The position numbers were made by a program, and so were the translations under genes. The notes below the pieces were generated by a model. It was not told the origin of the DNA. It was given only the letters and a program-made list of their open reading frames with translations, and ran no database searches. From Anaerolineales bacterium (GTDB taxonomy: Bacteria; Chloroflexota; Anaerolineae; 4572-78; J111), in NCBI GenBank assembly GCA_020634935.1, contig JACKAT010000003.1, positions 62,001 through 126,000 on the forward strand: DNA of 64,000 bases, given 5' to 3'. Positions 18,814-28,524 of the stretch are shown piece by piece; the first letter of the stretch is position 1; each line of letters begins with the position of its first letter.

Positions 18814-20811
18814 CTAGTCTGGAATTCTACCGGAATTAACGAGAGGAAAGAAAGTCAACTCGGCAGCCTTAACTTGAACTTGATGGCTGGCCGCATTCAC
18901 TTCGGTATACCCTACACCATCAATTGCACGCGCCTCGATGGTATAGGCTCCAGGCTCAAGTTGTGAGCTATTGACGATGGCAATCTGAAACTCTTCATAA
19001 CTACTATCGAACGCGCCATCAATCGGCTGAGCCGGCTTCCACGACCCATCATTGACTCGATACTGGACTTGCTTAACAGTCCCCCCTAACATATCGTAGG
19101 CTCGGCCCCTAATATTAGCCAGGTAGTTGCGCGTCACTTCAGCTGGCAGATCGAGTTCCGTGTTTAGGCCGCCATCAACGGGATCTAAGATAGTGATCGA
19201 CTGAGTTGCATAAACGGCCGAGACATTACCGGCTGAATCCGTCGCCGCGACGTACATAGTATGTTGACCCGGTGTGTTAAAGCTAGTAGTGGCCTGATAA
19301 TCTTCACTGGGGGAATTGAACTGACCGTCGTCCGCTGTAGCCCACTGCCATTCACCATCATTAATCCGAAACTTGACTCCAGTTAGATGATTAATGGTAA
19401 TACTATCTCCTTTTGGTGAAGGATAAGGCGTAATACTGGCCGACCCACTAACTATAATTGTGCTTCCAATGTGGGAGTAATTGTCGATCATAATCGGTAA
19501 ATCGGTATCCAGTGGATCGAGTATATTATCATTATCGCTGTCTCGCCAACCAATTTGGCCAGCCGCATAGGGATCGATCAATTTTGCACTATAAGGCGAG
19601 GTTTGTCCGCGCATGATACTGCCTACATTTACAGCGCAGTTACCGTACTGGCTGTTCTGGTTTTCAACATCTAAGTAGCCGGATTTTCTATCGCAGGCTT
19701 GCAGAGCGCCTGAGTATTGATCGAGCGCTTGGAAAATGTGGCCCATTTCGTGAGCGGCCACCGCATCCATGTAATATGGTCCATAACCGTTATTCCCATA
19801 CGTCATAACCATAAAGGGGCCGCCCAGATAGGCATAAGCAAAATAGCCATCGCTGAAGCGGTTGTCACTATCAGTGGAACTATCAACCACAAAAATAGTA
19901 AAGGCCCAGTTAGTGTTGTAAGTATTGCGTAGAGCATTATTGTAGTCTCGTACTTGAGTGAAGTAAGAGGAAGAGGTGTATCCTATGGCTGTCATCGCAT
20001 CCTTTATCCAGTATTGTTGATCAGAATAGGGACGGGTAATCGGCTCAACTTTAGTGGGAAGTGGGTTGGTGAAGTGATCATCATATACAAAGCTTAAGTG
20101 AGCGCGAGGTTCAAGTTCGACCCACCAATTCAAGGCGCTAACAATCTCATTAAAAACGAGTTGTTTTTCATCTGTAGTCCAATTTTCAGAGGAGGGATCG
20201 GTCACACCGTTACTTTCGACTAAGACAATTCCAACAGCAACAGTCCCGGCCATATACTCGCTGGTTTGATAATATCCTGGGGTTACCGAATTAGCACCGG
20301 CCAAGTTTACCTCACCGGCCGGGGGCAAATCCGGGGCAGTAAAGGTATGAGCTTCTTCACTGAAGTGATCGCCAACTGATTGGCTGGCTACACTGGTCAG
20401 GTCAGATGGCGCAATAATACTATTCCATACCTCGGCCAACTGCCGAACCTTATCCCCATAAATATCCACCGTATCGAGATTGATAACTTCTGTAAAAACC
20501 TGAGCGACGCCCGGCAAGGCCTTAATTGAAGGAATGACATCGGCCGGAACTTTGGCGATAACGGCCTGGCTGGGAAAAATGTGGGTGGCATAACCCGCTT
20601 GGGTCTCGATAAATGTTTGGACTTGATTAAACTTTTCAGCGCTACTATCAGGAGCCATGACCACAAAAATGGGTAATACCGGTTCAGGTTGAGCGGCAAA
20701 AACATCAATGGGACTAATCAAAATAAAAACAACCCATGTTGTTAGAAGTAAGCCAAAAAATCTTGTGGTATGGCCAAAGTGGGTTTTGAAAATAGGATTT
20801 GTCGTGACCAT
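18814..20811 (-). CDS. Secreted zinc metalloprotease-like protein with Ig-like C-terminus
   Basis: 665 residues. The signal peptide (hydrophobic FFGLLLTTWVVFILISPI, cleavage likely after VFA near 40) is followed by a catalytic region with the zinc motif HEMGH (His354-His358, AAHEMGHIFQALDQYSG), typical of zincins. An N-terminal propeptide-like segment (about 45-115, SSAEKFNQVQTFIETQAGY) could be an inhibitor-type prodomain. The C-terminal third has two Ig/fibronectin-like modules (TTSFNTPGQHTMYVAATDS and EPGAYTIEARAIDGVGYTE), often used for wall or substrate binding. Exact peptidase family not assigned. It is convergent with the sigma operon and lies alone. Confidence 0.8.
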   Translation of the reverse strand: MVTTNPIFKTHFGHTTRFFGLLLTTWVVFILISPIDVFAAQPEPVLPIFVVMAPDSSAEKFNQVQTFIETQAGYATHIFPSQAVIAKVPADVIPSIKALPGVAQVFTEVINLDTVDIYGDKVRQLAEVWNSIIAPSDLTSVASQSVGDHFSEEAHTFTAPDLPPAGEVNLAGANSVTPGYYQTSEYMAGTVAVGIVLVESNGVTDPSSENWTTDEKQLVFNEIVSALNWWVELEPRAHLSFVYDDHFTNPLPTKVEPITRPYSDQQYWIKDAMTAIGYTSSSYFTQVRDYNNALRNTYNTNWAFTIFVVDSSTDSDNRFSDGYFAYAYLGGPFMVMTYGNNGYGPYYMDAVAAHEMGHIFQALDQYSGALQACDRKSGYLDVENQNSQYGNCAVNVGSIMRGQTSPYSAKLIDPYAAGQIGWRDSDNDNILDPLDTDLPIMIDNYSHIGSTIIVSGSASITPYPSPKGDSITINHLTGVKFRINDGEWQWATADDGQFNSPSEDYQATTSFNTPGQHTMYVAATDSAGNVSAVYATQSITILDPVDGGLNTELDLPAEVTRNYLANIRGRAYDMLGGTVKQVQYRVNDGSWKPAQPIDGAFDSSYEEFQIAIVNSSQLEPGAYTIEARAIDGVGYTEVNAASHQVQVKAAELTFFPLVNSGRIPD

Positions 20812-21284
20812 CGTCTACCCTTTGATGTGTGGAAATTGTTGATGTTTGTATGTAACCAGTAGATTTTTATGCCACTATCCTAATCGAAACCCAGTGTAGA
20901 ATATGTAGAGGAAACGTTTAGGTAGAATTAAATTTGCGTTTAAAAATTTGGGGGTTTTAAGCCCAACCTAAGACTTCTGTCACGCTATTTGCTAGTCTTA
21001 ATGCGGACATTTGCGGATTTTAATCGTTACAATGAGGCAAACTACGAGGAAAACAGGGAATTTCTACGGAGTTTCTACGGACTAAAGAAACAATTCTAGC
21101 GCTCAACCAGTGTTGAAAAAGTGTTGAAAAAAAGTTTAATTTTCCACAATTCCAACAATTCCTATATAAACTTCAACTTATTTTAATCAATTTAAAACTG
21201 TAGATTGTGGGAAGTGTAGAAAAAGTTGGAAACACAAATTAAAACTGTAGATTGTGGGAAGTGTAGAAAAAGTTGGAAACACAA
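20812..21284. other. AT-rich intergenic region
   Basis: About 470 bp upstream of the protease gene, with short internal repeats (TTTCTACGGA twice near 21060, GTGTTGAAAAA twice near 21110) and the 47-bp tandem duplication given separately. No ORF. The protease promoter (minus strand) should lie near 20820-20900. Confidence 0.5.
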
Positions 21285-21285
21285 A
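21192..21285. repeat. Exact 47-bp tandem duplication
   Basis: Positions 21192-21238 and 21239-21285 are identical, head to tail, containing TGTAGATTGTGGGAAGTG and ending just at the terminator stem. Two copies only; looks like a recent slip or unequal exchange. Confidence 0.95.
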
Positions 21286-21316
21286 AAAAGCGGGCATGCC
21301 AGGCATGCCCGCTTTT
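21285..21316 (-). terminator. Rho-independent terminator
   Basis: AAAAAGCGGGCATG, short CCAGG loop, CATGCCCGCTTTTT. T runs on both strands; placed 20 bp after the LysM gene stop on the minus strand. Confidence 0.9.
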
Positions 21317-21337
21317 TAAGTTGATTTGATCCGGTAA

Positions 21338-22729
21338 CTACGGTAAGAACAACACTTGACCCACATAAATCTGGTTGGGGTTGCTCAGGCCATTAGCGGC
21401 AGCCAGAGCATCGGCAGTAGTACCGTAGCGAGTGGCAATCGAGAATAAGGTTTCGCCCGGCGCAATAGTATGGGTTCCTCCACTAGGGTTGTCATAGGTG
21501 TTATCTTGCGGAGAATAATACCCACCAACCGGCGGAGCGCCATAGCTATTGTCATAAGGCTGTTGAGGACTAGCGCCATAGCCTTCGTAAGGTTGTTCCT
21601 GATAGGGCTGTGGCGGAGGAGCACCGTAACCTTGATAGGGTTCCTGATAGGGCTGTTCAGGACCAGCTCCATACCCTTGGTATGGCTCTTGATAAGGCTG
21701 CTGCGGAGCAGAACCATAGCCAGCAGGCGGTTGTTGATAGTATCCATCGCCCGGAATGGGGGCATTGTCCCCAGGGGCAGGTATCATAAGCCGCTGCCCT
21801 GTTTGAATAATGTAGGGATAAGGGATGCCATTTGCGGCTGCAATGGCATCGACGGAAGTCGTATACTGCAAGGCAATCCTAAATAAGGTTTCACCCGGTG
21901 CAACTAGGTGCATTATCCCATTACCATCGCCCAGGTAAGGTTGTTGTTGATAGGGGGAGGGTTGTTGATAGGGCTGTTGTTGGTAGCCCGGCTGCTCATA
22001 GGGCGATTGCTGGTAGGAAGGCTGCTCATAGGTCGGCGCGACAAATCCACCGCCCTCACCTGATACACTTAAAACCTGACCCACGCGAATGACATCGCTG
22101 GTTAGACCATTCGCATAAATCAGATCCTCAACCGAAGTCCCAAAACGCTGGGCCAGGCTAAATAAGGTGTCACCGGGTTGAACAGTGTAGGAACCACCAT
22201 AAGCAGAGGCCGCCGGAGCCTGATACTCGCCAGTGGTTGCGCTATAAGGGGGGTTAGCTGCCACCGGCCCGCCGACCGGCAGTTCATCGGCCACTGTAGC
22301 ATCGACCACAATGGCTTCCTCGGCAGACGGTGCAGACGCAACGACTTCTTCTTCTGCCGTTACCCCTTCACCCGGACCGGTGAACTCTTCCGTTACAGCT
22401 TCTTCAGCCGGCTCCGCAGGAATGGCCGCGGCCTCATTCGATAAGTCGATGGGAATCGAGGTCGGAGCCGTGCCATCATTGAGCATACTGGCGGTTTCAG
22501 ACTCCGCTGACAAGGTCGCGGTCGGCTCGACATTAATGACGGTTGGCACTACGGTGGCCTCGGCGGACAAATTTGTCTCTGCGTTTAAGGGAGCTAAGGT
22601 AGGAGGCAGTTCAGAAACAGGGCCGGGATCTGATACATCGGCTTCGTCGCGGCGTAATTCACAGCTAGTCAAGCCAATAACCAAGACCGCCAGCATCAAC
22701 AAGTAGTAAAACTTCGTTAATCTAACCAT
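21338..22729 (-). CDS. Triple-LysM surface lipoprotein
   Basis: 463 residues from the ATG at 22729, chosen because GGAGG lies nine bases upstream; the frame stays open to 22774. Lipoprotein signal LMLAVLVIGLTSC (lipid-attached Cys about 22), an acidic Ala/Glu/Pro-rich spacer to about 175, then three LysM domains (about 181-224, 273-317 and 420-463; each with PGDTLFSLA or PGETLFSIA-type core and an NGL/NGI motif). These bind peptidoglycan or chitin-like glycans. The linkers are Gln/Tyr/Pro repeats (PYQEPYQGYGA, about four copies between 330 and 400), probably disordered and sticky. It is probably displayed on the cell surface. No enzyme domain is present. Confidence 0.9.
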   Translation of the reverse strand: MVRLTKFYYLLMLAVLVIGLTSCELRRDEADVSDPGPVSELPPTLAPLNAETNLSAEATVVPTVINVEPTATLSAESETASMLNDGTAPTSIPIDLSNEAAAIPAEPAEEAVTEEFTGPGEGVTAEEEVVASAPSAEEAIVVDATVADELPVGGPVAANPPYSATTGEYQAPAASAYGGSYTVQPGDTLFSLAQRFGTSVEDLIYANGLTSDVIRVGQVLSVSGEGGGFVAPTYEQPSYQQSPYEQPGYQQQPYQQPSPYQQQPYLGDGNGIMHLVAPGETLFRIALQYTTSVDAIAAANGIPYPYIIQTGQRLMIPAPGDNAPIPGDGYYQQPPAGYGSAPQQPYQEPYQGYGAGPEQPYQEPYQGYGAPPPQPYQEQPYEGYGASPQQPYDNSYGAPPVGGYYSPQDNTYDNPSGGTHTIAPGETLFSIATRYGTTADALAAANGLSNPNQIYVGQVLFLP

Positions 22730-22889
22730 ACGTATTTTCCTCCGCAAGGTTATAATAATAATGCAACTAGACATAATACCTGACTGCTTTACATATTATC
22801 ACACCTAGTATATTACGTCAAGTTGTACTTCGGTAATGTATACCTTTTTACCCTAAATTTGCCCACATTTCAGCCTGACTATACTATAT

Positions 22890-24098
22890 ATGGTCATGCC
22901 ACTGATCAATACCACTAAAACTGCACCCATAAAACTCCGTCTGGCCCGCGATCTAGTGCGAACTATCAAACGCGGCCACCCTTGGGTTTTTGCCGATGCC
23001 CTGCGCCAAACACCCGCCGCGCTGCCCGGCAGCCCGGCCATTTTGTTCGATAACAAGAAAGACCGGCCCATTGCCCGGGGTTTCTACGATGTCCATAGCC
23101 CACTCGCTTTTCGCGTTTGCACCACCGATCCGGCCGAACCGCTCGACAATGCCTGGGCCAGCCGCCAGTTTGCCCGCGCCGCCGCCCTGCGCCGGATGTG
23201 GTTCGATGAACAGACCACCGCCTACCGCCTGTTCAACGGCGAGGGCGACAGCCTGCCCGGCCTCATCTGCGACATCTACGCCGACACCGCGGTGCTCCAA
23301 CTTGATGGCGACGGTCCCGCCGCTTTTTGGAACGCATCCGGCATCGCCGACTGGGTCGCCGGGGCGCTAGAGTTGAAAGCAGTCTGCCTCAAACCTCAAT
23401 CACGTCAAGGCGACAGCGGCCGGGCCTTGATCGGCCTGCTGCCAATCAGGCCAGTGACGTTTCTGGAAAACGGCGTCCGCTTTCAGGCCAACCTGCTCGA
23501 AGGCCAAAAGACCGGCTTCTTCCTCGACCAACGCGACAACCGCCGGCTAATTGGTCAGGTGGCGGCCGGCCGGCGAGTACTCAACGTCTTCGGCTACACC
23601 GGCGGCTTTTCGGTTTACGCCGGATTAGGCGGCGCAGGCCACGTCACCACGGTCGATCTGGCCGCCCCGGCCTTGCAAATGGCCGGCCAAAATTGGGCGA
23701 TCAACGGCCTGCCCCCAGACAATCATCTCACCGTCGCCGCCGATGCCTTTGAATTTCTAGCCCAGGCCGCTCGCCAAAAAAAGATCTGGGATTTAGTCAT
23801 CGTCGATCCCCCTTCCTTCGCCCCAACCAAAGAGTCGGTCAAAAAAGCCATTGCCGCCTATCAAAACCTCTTTGCCTCGGCCGCGACCGTGACTGCATCC
23901 GATGGGCTCTTGGCAGTCGCGTCCTGTTCCAGCCACATCGATCTACCCACCTTTCTGACCATCTGTGAAGAAGGCATCGCTCAGGCCCGCCGCCGCGCCA
24001 CGCTCCTCTCCGTCGGCGGCCAACCCGCCGATCATCCCACACCGCTGCCGTTTTCGGAATTTCGTTATCTAAAGTTTGGGCTCATGCGTGTGGAATAA
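22890..24098 (+). CDS. Class I rRNA large-subunit methyltransferase, RlmI-like (PUA-MTase)
   Basis: 402 residues. N-terminal PUA-like RNA-binding domain (about 10-85, KRGHPWVFADAL and GFYDVHSPLAFRV) and a C-terminal SAM-binding Rossmann domain: EGQKTGFFLDQRDNR, VLNVFGYTGGFSVYAG (motif I), TTVDLA (motif II), WDLVIVDPPSFAP (motif IV) and VASCSSHID. It matches the YccW/RlmI family of 23S rRNA m5C methyltransferases. There is no ribosome-binding site; TATACT lies at about 22880, so the transcript may be leaderless. The second ATG (22896) is an equal candidate start. Confidence 0.9.
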   Translation: MVMPLINTTKTAPIKLRLARDLVRTIKRGHPWVFADALRQTPAALPGSPAILFDNKKDRPIARGFYDVHSPLAFRVCTTDPAEPLDNAWASRQFARAAALRRMWFDEQTTAYRLFNGEGDSLPGLICDIYADTAVLQLDGDGPAAFWNASGIADWVAGALELKAVCLKPQSRQGDSGRALIGLLPIRPVTFLENGVRFQANLLEGQKTGFFLDQRDNRRLIGQVAAGRRVLNVFGYTGGFSVYAGLGGAGHVTTVDLAAPALQMAGQNWAINGLPPDNHLTVAADAFEFLAQAARQKKIWDLVIVDPPSFAPTKESVKKAIAAYQNLFASAATVTASDGLLAVASCSSHIDLPTFLTICEEGIAQARRRATLLSVGGQPADHPTPLPFSEFRYLKFGLMRVE

Positions 24099-24100
24099 AA

Positions 24101-24124
24101 AAAGGCGACCATTGGGTCGCCTTT
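24101..24124 (+). terminator. Rho-independent terminator
   Basis: AAAGGCGACC, loop ATTG, GGTCGCCTTT, three bases after the methyltransferase stop. Confidence 0.85.
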
Positions 24125-24137
24125 AAAATAAGGATTG

Positions 24138-24209
24138 GAGCAAAAGCTGGAGCATCAAAACTTGCTTTGATCCGGCTTATCTTTGACAAAGCAAGCTTTG
24201 TCGCTCCTC
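24138..24209. repeat. Dispersed palindromic repeat (GACAAAGC family)
   Basis: Contains GACAAAGCAAGCTTTGTC followed by GCTCC at its right end and a degenerate inverse copy (GGAGCATCAAAACTTGC) at its left, so it folds into nested hairpins. Close relatives lie at 28953-29015 and 51746-51768. Confidence 0.7.
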
Positions 24210-24220
24210 TACGGGCTGTT

Positions 24221-26284
24221 CTATTCCTCTGTTTTCGACTCAGCGTTAGGCTCCGCCTCCACTTCAGACGGTTCAGCGGGCGGATCGACCACGGACGCCT
24301 CAGCAGCGGCAGGTTCAGCTTTAACGGGCGCAGCGCCCATTTGAGCTGCGGCCAGCATCAATTCCTGAATTCGTGGAATCATGTCAGCCGGATTGGGATG
24401 GATGCCTTCAGTAACTAGTTCATTTTCGAAAAGCTGCTCGATCAACGGGTTGATCAGCGGATCGCCGGCGTTGGCGGTTAATCGGGCTGAAATATTCTGC
24501 ACCATCACATTGCCCCGATTGATCTCCAGAATTTTCTTGGGAACCTGGTATTCTTTGCCCAGCAGCCGCTGCACGCGATGCATGTTGGCGTTCATCGCGT
24601 CGGGCGGATTGACCAGCCGCACCGGGCTATTGGTAAGCAGCTTACTCTCGCGGACATCCTCTACGCGGTCGCCTAACACCTCTTTGAACCGGCTCACCAG
24701 CGTTTCAAATTCATCGCTCGACAGCGTTTCTTCGGCTTTAGCCTCGGTCTTGGCCTCCGCTTCTTCCGGCAAATCCAAGTTGGAGTCATCGACATTTTTG
24801 AGCGGTTTGCCGTTATACTCGGTCAGGCCAATGAGCATAAAGCTGTCGAGCGGATCGGTCAGATATAAGACCTCGATGTCGTGTTTTTTGAAATATTCCA
24901 GGTGCGGGCTGCGAGCTACTGTTTTGAAATCGTCGCCGATGATGTAGTAGATTTCGCTTTGGCTCGACTTCATGCGGTCGGCGTACTGCTTCAACGAGAT
25001 TAGATCCGACGCGTCTTTACTTTGGCTCGATTGGAAACGGAGTAGTTCGGTGAACTTGCTTTTGCTGTCGGGGTCGGTGGCCAGACCTTCTTTGATAAAG
25101 CTGCCGAATTCCCGCCAGAAGGTGCGGTAATCATCGGGCCGGTCGCCGGCCATCTCTTCCAACTGGCCGGCCACGCGCCGAACCAAAACCTTCTTGATCT
25201 TCTCGATCACCGGCGATTTCTGGACCATCTCCCGCGAAACGTTGAGCGGAATGTCCTCGGCATCAACCACACCTTCGACAAAGCGCAGGTACTGGGGCAG
25301 CAGTTCTTTGAAGTTCTCCTGAATGAGCACTTTGCGGGTGTAGAGCTTCAGGCCGTAATCTTCTTTGGCCCCAAATAAACGGTAATCTTTCTTGGAAGGC
25401 ACAAACAGCAGGGCGTAAAACTGCACCGGCACATCAGCCGAGGTGTGGATACGCAGCAGCGGCTCGCCAAAATCCATCGTTAGCTGGCGATAAAACGATT
25501 GGTACTTTTCCTCATCGACGTCACGCATAGCCTGCCGCCAGATGGCCGTCTGTTCGTTGATTTGGTTCCATTCGAACGTTTTCTCTGGGGGCTGGTCGTC
25601 TTCGCCGCTGGAAATTTTTTCTTCTTTTAAGTAGATTGGAAAATCGACAAAATCCGAATGGGTTTTGATGATTTGCCGGACTTTGTAATTCTTGGCGAAC
25701 TCGGTCGAGGTGTCATTCAATTTGATTTCGATGGTCGTCCCGCGTTCGCTCTTATCGGCCGGGCCAACCGTGTAGGTGCCTTGCCCGGTCGATGACCAGA
25801 CTACGGCTTCAGCTTCAGGCTTGTAGGAGCGCGACGTGACGGTCACTTCATCGGCGGCCATAAAGACGGCGTAGAAACCAACCCCAAACTGGCCGATCAC
25901 ATCAGCCGTTACACCCTGACCTTTTTTGCCGGCTTCTTCCATCGCTTTCAGAAATTCTTTAGCGCCGGAATGAGCAATCGTCCCTAAACTCTGGACAATT
26001 TCATCGTGGGTCATCCCGATACCCGTATCACGAATCGTCAGCATATTGGCTGTTTCATCGACTTCAAGCCAGATGCCCAACTCCGCGTCCGGGTCAACAA
26101 CATTACGGTTGGTTAGCATCTCAAACTTGAGCCGGTTCAAGGCATCCGATGCATTTGAGATCAGTTCTCTAAGAAAGATATCCCGGTTTGAATAGAGCGA
26201 GTGAATGATGATGTCGAGAAGTTGCCGGATTTCGGCTCGAAATTCAATTTGCTCAGGTGCTGCGTCTTTGACAGTATCAGTCAT
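24221..26284 (-). CDS. htpG: Chaperone HtpG (Hsp90)
   Basis: 687 residues from the ATG at 26284, preceded by GGAGG at seven bases; the frame stays open further upstream but the family starts here (MTDTVKDAAPEQIEFRAEI). The GHKL ATPase domain has LISNASDALNRLKF (N box), RDTGIGMTHDEIV (G1) and GQFGVGFYAVFM (G2), followed by the middle domain (YSLFGAKED-like, LPLNVSREMVQ) and the C-terminal dimerisation domain ending in an Ala/Glu-rich acidic tail. ATP-driven folding of client proteins in the cytoplasm under stress. It lies next to dnaK, a natural stress pair, but each has its own ribosome-binding site and a hairpin lies between them. Confidence 0.97.
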   Translation of the reverse strand: MTDTVKDAAPEQIEFRAEIRQLLDIIIHSLYSNRDIFLRELISNASDALNRLKFEMLTNRNVVDPDAELGIWLEVDETANMLTIRDTGIGMTHDEIVQSLGTIAHSGAKEFLKAMEEAGKKGQGVTADVIGQFGVGFYAVFMAADEVTVTSRSYKPEAEAVVWSSTGQGTYTVGPADKSERGTTIEIKLNDTSTEFAKNYKVRQIIKTHSDFVDFPIYLKEEKISSGEDDQPPEKTFEWNQINEQTAIWRQAMRDVDEEKYQSFYRQLTMDFGEPLLRIHTSADVPVQFYALLFVPSKKDYRLFGAKEDYGLKLYTRKVLIQENFKELLPQYLRFVEGVVDAEDIPLNVSREMVQKSPVIEKIKKVLVRRVAGQLEEMAGDRPDDYRTFWREFGSFIKEGLATDPDSKSKFTELLRFQSSQSKDASDLISLKQYADRMKSSQSEIYYIIGDDFKTVARSPHLEYFKKHDIEVLYLTDPLDSFMLIGLTEYNGKPLKNVDDSNLDLPEEAEAKTEAKAEETLSSDEFETLVSRFKEVLGDRVEDVRESKLLTNSPVRLVNPPDAMNANMHRVQRLLGKEYQVPKKILEINRGNVMVQNISARLTANAGDPLINPLIEQLFENELVTEGIHPNPADMIPRIQELMLAAAQMGAAPVKAEPAAAEASVVDPPAEPSEVEAEPNAESKTEE

Positions 26285-26395
26285 GGCTTGCCTCCGTATA
26301 GGTGATTTTGATAGGATTTGGGAGATTGAGCGATTTGGAGATGGGGCGATTGAAAACCGCATCTACCCCATCTTAGCTCTTTTAATTTAAACTGG

Positions 26396-26427
26396 CAAGA
26401 GGCCAGGCGCCTGAACCTGACCTCTTG
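26396..26427 (-). terminator. Probable terminator after dnaK
   Basis: CAAGAGG (26396-26402) with CCTCTTG (26421-26427) and an inner CAGG/CCTG pair form a hairpin followed on the minus strand by AGTTTAAATTAAAA. It lies 13 bp past the dnaK stop. Confidence 0.6.
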
Positions 26428-26439
26428 GAATTGACTTAA

Positions 26440-28350
26440 TTACGCTTCGAAAAATTCGCCTTCGACCACATTTTCGTCGTCGCTGGACTTTTCGGTATGG
26501 CTGCCGGAACCGTTGGTGTGCGGCTGCGGCGGCTGGCCCTGGCTTTGCTGTTGGTAAGCTGCCTGCCCGATAGCGGACAAAGCTTGCTGGAGCGCTTCGC
26601 TGGCACTGACAATACGCGCTTTGTCGTCGCCTTCTAAGGCTTTCTTGACATCGGTGATCTTGCTTTCGACTTCAGCCTTCATCGTCGCGTCAACTTTGTC
26701 GCCCAAGTCACGCAGTGTTTTTTCCGATTGATAGACCAGGCTGTCGGCCATGTTCCGCGCTTCAATCGTCGCTTTCCGTTCGCGGTCGGCTTCGGCATTT
26801 TGCTCCGACTCACGCACCATCTTATCGATTTCACCTTGGTTCAGGTTGGTGCTGGCGGTAATCGTAATCTTTTGCTCTTTGCCGGTCGCTTTATCCCTGG
26901 CGTGGACATTCAAGATCCCGTTGGCGTCGATGTCGAACGTGACTTCAACTTGCGGAATACCACGCGGCGCGGGCGGAATACCTTCCAGCCGGAATTTACC
27001 CAGGGTCATGTTGTCGGCAGCCATCGCCCGTTCCCCTTGCAGGATATGGACATCAACGGCGGTCTGGTTATCTTCGGCGGTGCTGAAGACTTCGCTCTTC
27101 TTGGTCGGGATAGTCGAGTTGCGTTCGATCAGTTTGGTCATCACGCCGCCCAACGTTTCCAGACCCAAGCTCAACGGCGTCACATCGAGCAGGAGCACGT
27201 CTTTCACGTCTCCGGCCAGAACGCCACCCTGGATCGCCGCGCCAATCGCCACGACTTCATCCGGGTTAACGCCTTTGTGCGGTTCTTTCCCACCGGTTAG
27301 CTTCTTGACCAACTCTTGAACCATCGGCATCCGGGTCGAACCACCCACCAACACCACTTCATCGATCTTGCTGGCGCTGACGTTGGCGTCTTTGATGGCC
27401 TGGTTAAACGGACCCTTCACGCGTTCGAGTAAATCTTCGGTAATTTGTTCAAATTTGCTGCGGCTCAGTTTAAGCTGCAAGTGTTTCGGGCCGCTGGCAT
27501 CGGCGGTAACGAACGGCAGGTTGATTTCGGTTTCCATCACCGTCGAAAGCTCGATTTTCGCCTTTTCGGCTGCTTCTTTCAGCCTTTGCAGCGCTTGTTT
27601 ATCCTGGCTCAGGTCGATGCCTTGTTCCTTCTTGAATTCAGCCGCAATCCAATCAACGACGCGCTGATCCCAGTCATCGCCGCCCAGATGAGTGTCGCCG
27701 CTAGTCGATTTCACTTCGATGACGCCGTCGCCGACTTCCAGCACACTGACGTCAAACGTCCCACCACCCAAGTCGAAGACCAGAATAGTTTCATCACCTT
27801 TCTTGTCAAGCCCGTAGGCCAAAGCGGCAGCCGTCGGCTCGTTGATGATACGGCGCACATTCAGACCGGCAATTTTACCGGCGTCTTTGGTGGCCTGGCG
27901 CTGGCTGTCGTTGAAGTAGGCCGGCACGGTAATGACCGCTTCTGACACGGACTCGCCCAGGTACGCTTCGGCATCGGTTTTCAGTTTCTGCAAAATCATC
28001 GCCGAGATTTCTTGGGGGGTGTAGTTCCGGTTCATGATAGGAATGTGGACGCGGGCATCGTTGCTGGAGCCTTTCTGAATCTGGTAAGAGAGCATCTCGC
28101 GCTCAACAGTGGTATCTTCATAGTTGCGACCGATGAGCCGCTTGACCGAATAGATGGTGTTGTCGGCATTCGTCACGGCCTGGCGTTTCGCGGTTTGGCC
28201 GACCAGTCGCTCCTGGTTTTTATTAAAGGCCACTACACTGGGGGTGGTGCGGCCGCCCTCAGCATTCGGGATGACCACCGGGTCGCCGGCTTCCATTACG
28301 GCCACCACACTGTTTGTCGTTCCGAGGTCTATGCCAATAATTTTTGCCAT
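26440..28350 (-). CDS. dnaK: Chaperone DnaK (Hsp70)
   Basis: 636 residues. ATPase domain begins MAKIIGIDLGTTNSVVAVM; phosphate-2 loop ILVFDLGGGTFDVSVLEVG; VLVGGSTRMP; linker VLLLDVTPLSLGLETLGG; substrate-binding domain and a helical lid ending in a Gln/Pro/Gly-rich tail with ENVVEGEFFEA, close to the EVxD end that docks with DnaJ/GrpE. AAGGAG precedes the ATG. grpE and dnaJ are not adjacent, unlike in most bacteria. No CIRCE operator could be found upstream; an imperfect inverted repeat at 28478-28524 is the only candidate regulatory site. Confidence 0.98.
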   Translation of the reverse strand: MAKIIGIDLGTTNSVVAVMEAGDPVVIPNAEGGRTTPSVVAFNKNQERLVGQTAKRQAVTNADNTIYSVKRLIGRNYEDTTVEREMLSYQIQKGSSNDARVHIPIMNRNYTPQEISAMILQKLKTDAEAYLGESVSEAVITVPAYFNDSQRQATKDAGKIAGLNVRRIINEPTAAALAYGLDKKGDETILVFDLGGGTFDVSVLEVGDGVIEVKSTSGDTHLGGDDWDQRVVDWIAAEFKKEQGIDLSQDKQALQRLKEAAEKAKIELSTVMETEINLPFVTADASGPKHLQLKLSRSKFEQITEDLLERVKGPFNQAIKDANVSASKIDEVVLVGGSTRMPMVQELVKKLTGGKEPHKGVNPDEVVAIGAAIQGGVLAGDVKDVLLLDVTPLSLGLETLGGVMTKLIERNSTIPTKKSEVFSTAEDNQTAVDVHILQGERAMAADNMTLGKFRLEGIPPAPRGIPQVEVTFDIDANGILNVHARDKATGKEQKITITASTNLNQGEIDKMVRESEQNAEADRERKATIEARNMADSLVYQSEKTLRDLGDKVDATMKAEVESKITDVKKALEGDDKARIVSASEALQQALSAIGQAAYQQQSQGQPPQPHTNGSGSHTEKSSDDENVVEGEFFEA

Positions 28351-28477
28351 AACTTATTTCTCCTTCCTAAAGGATGTATGATTTCTAAATTGATTGAGAG
28401 CGTGGAGGCGGTACTATCGCTGCCTCATCTAAACTCTGTAATTTTCAAACTCTATGGGCTTAGTATATCGAGTGAGT

Positions 28478-28524
28478 GTTAGAATAGTGCTAGAGGAGTG
28501 TAAGAAATGTTCTAATATTCTAAC
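28478..28524 (-). promoter_or_regulatory. Inverted repeat upstream of dnaK
   Basis: GTTAGAATA (28478-28486) and TATTCTAAC (28516-28524) are perfect 9-bp arms 29 bp apart, about 130-175 bp before the dnaK start. Possible repressor site; it is not the CIRCE consensus. Confidence 0.3.
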
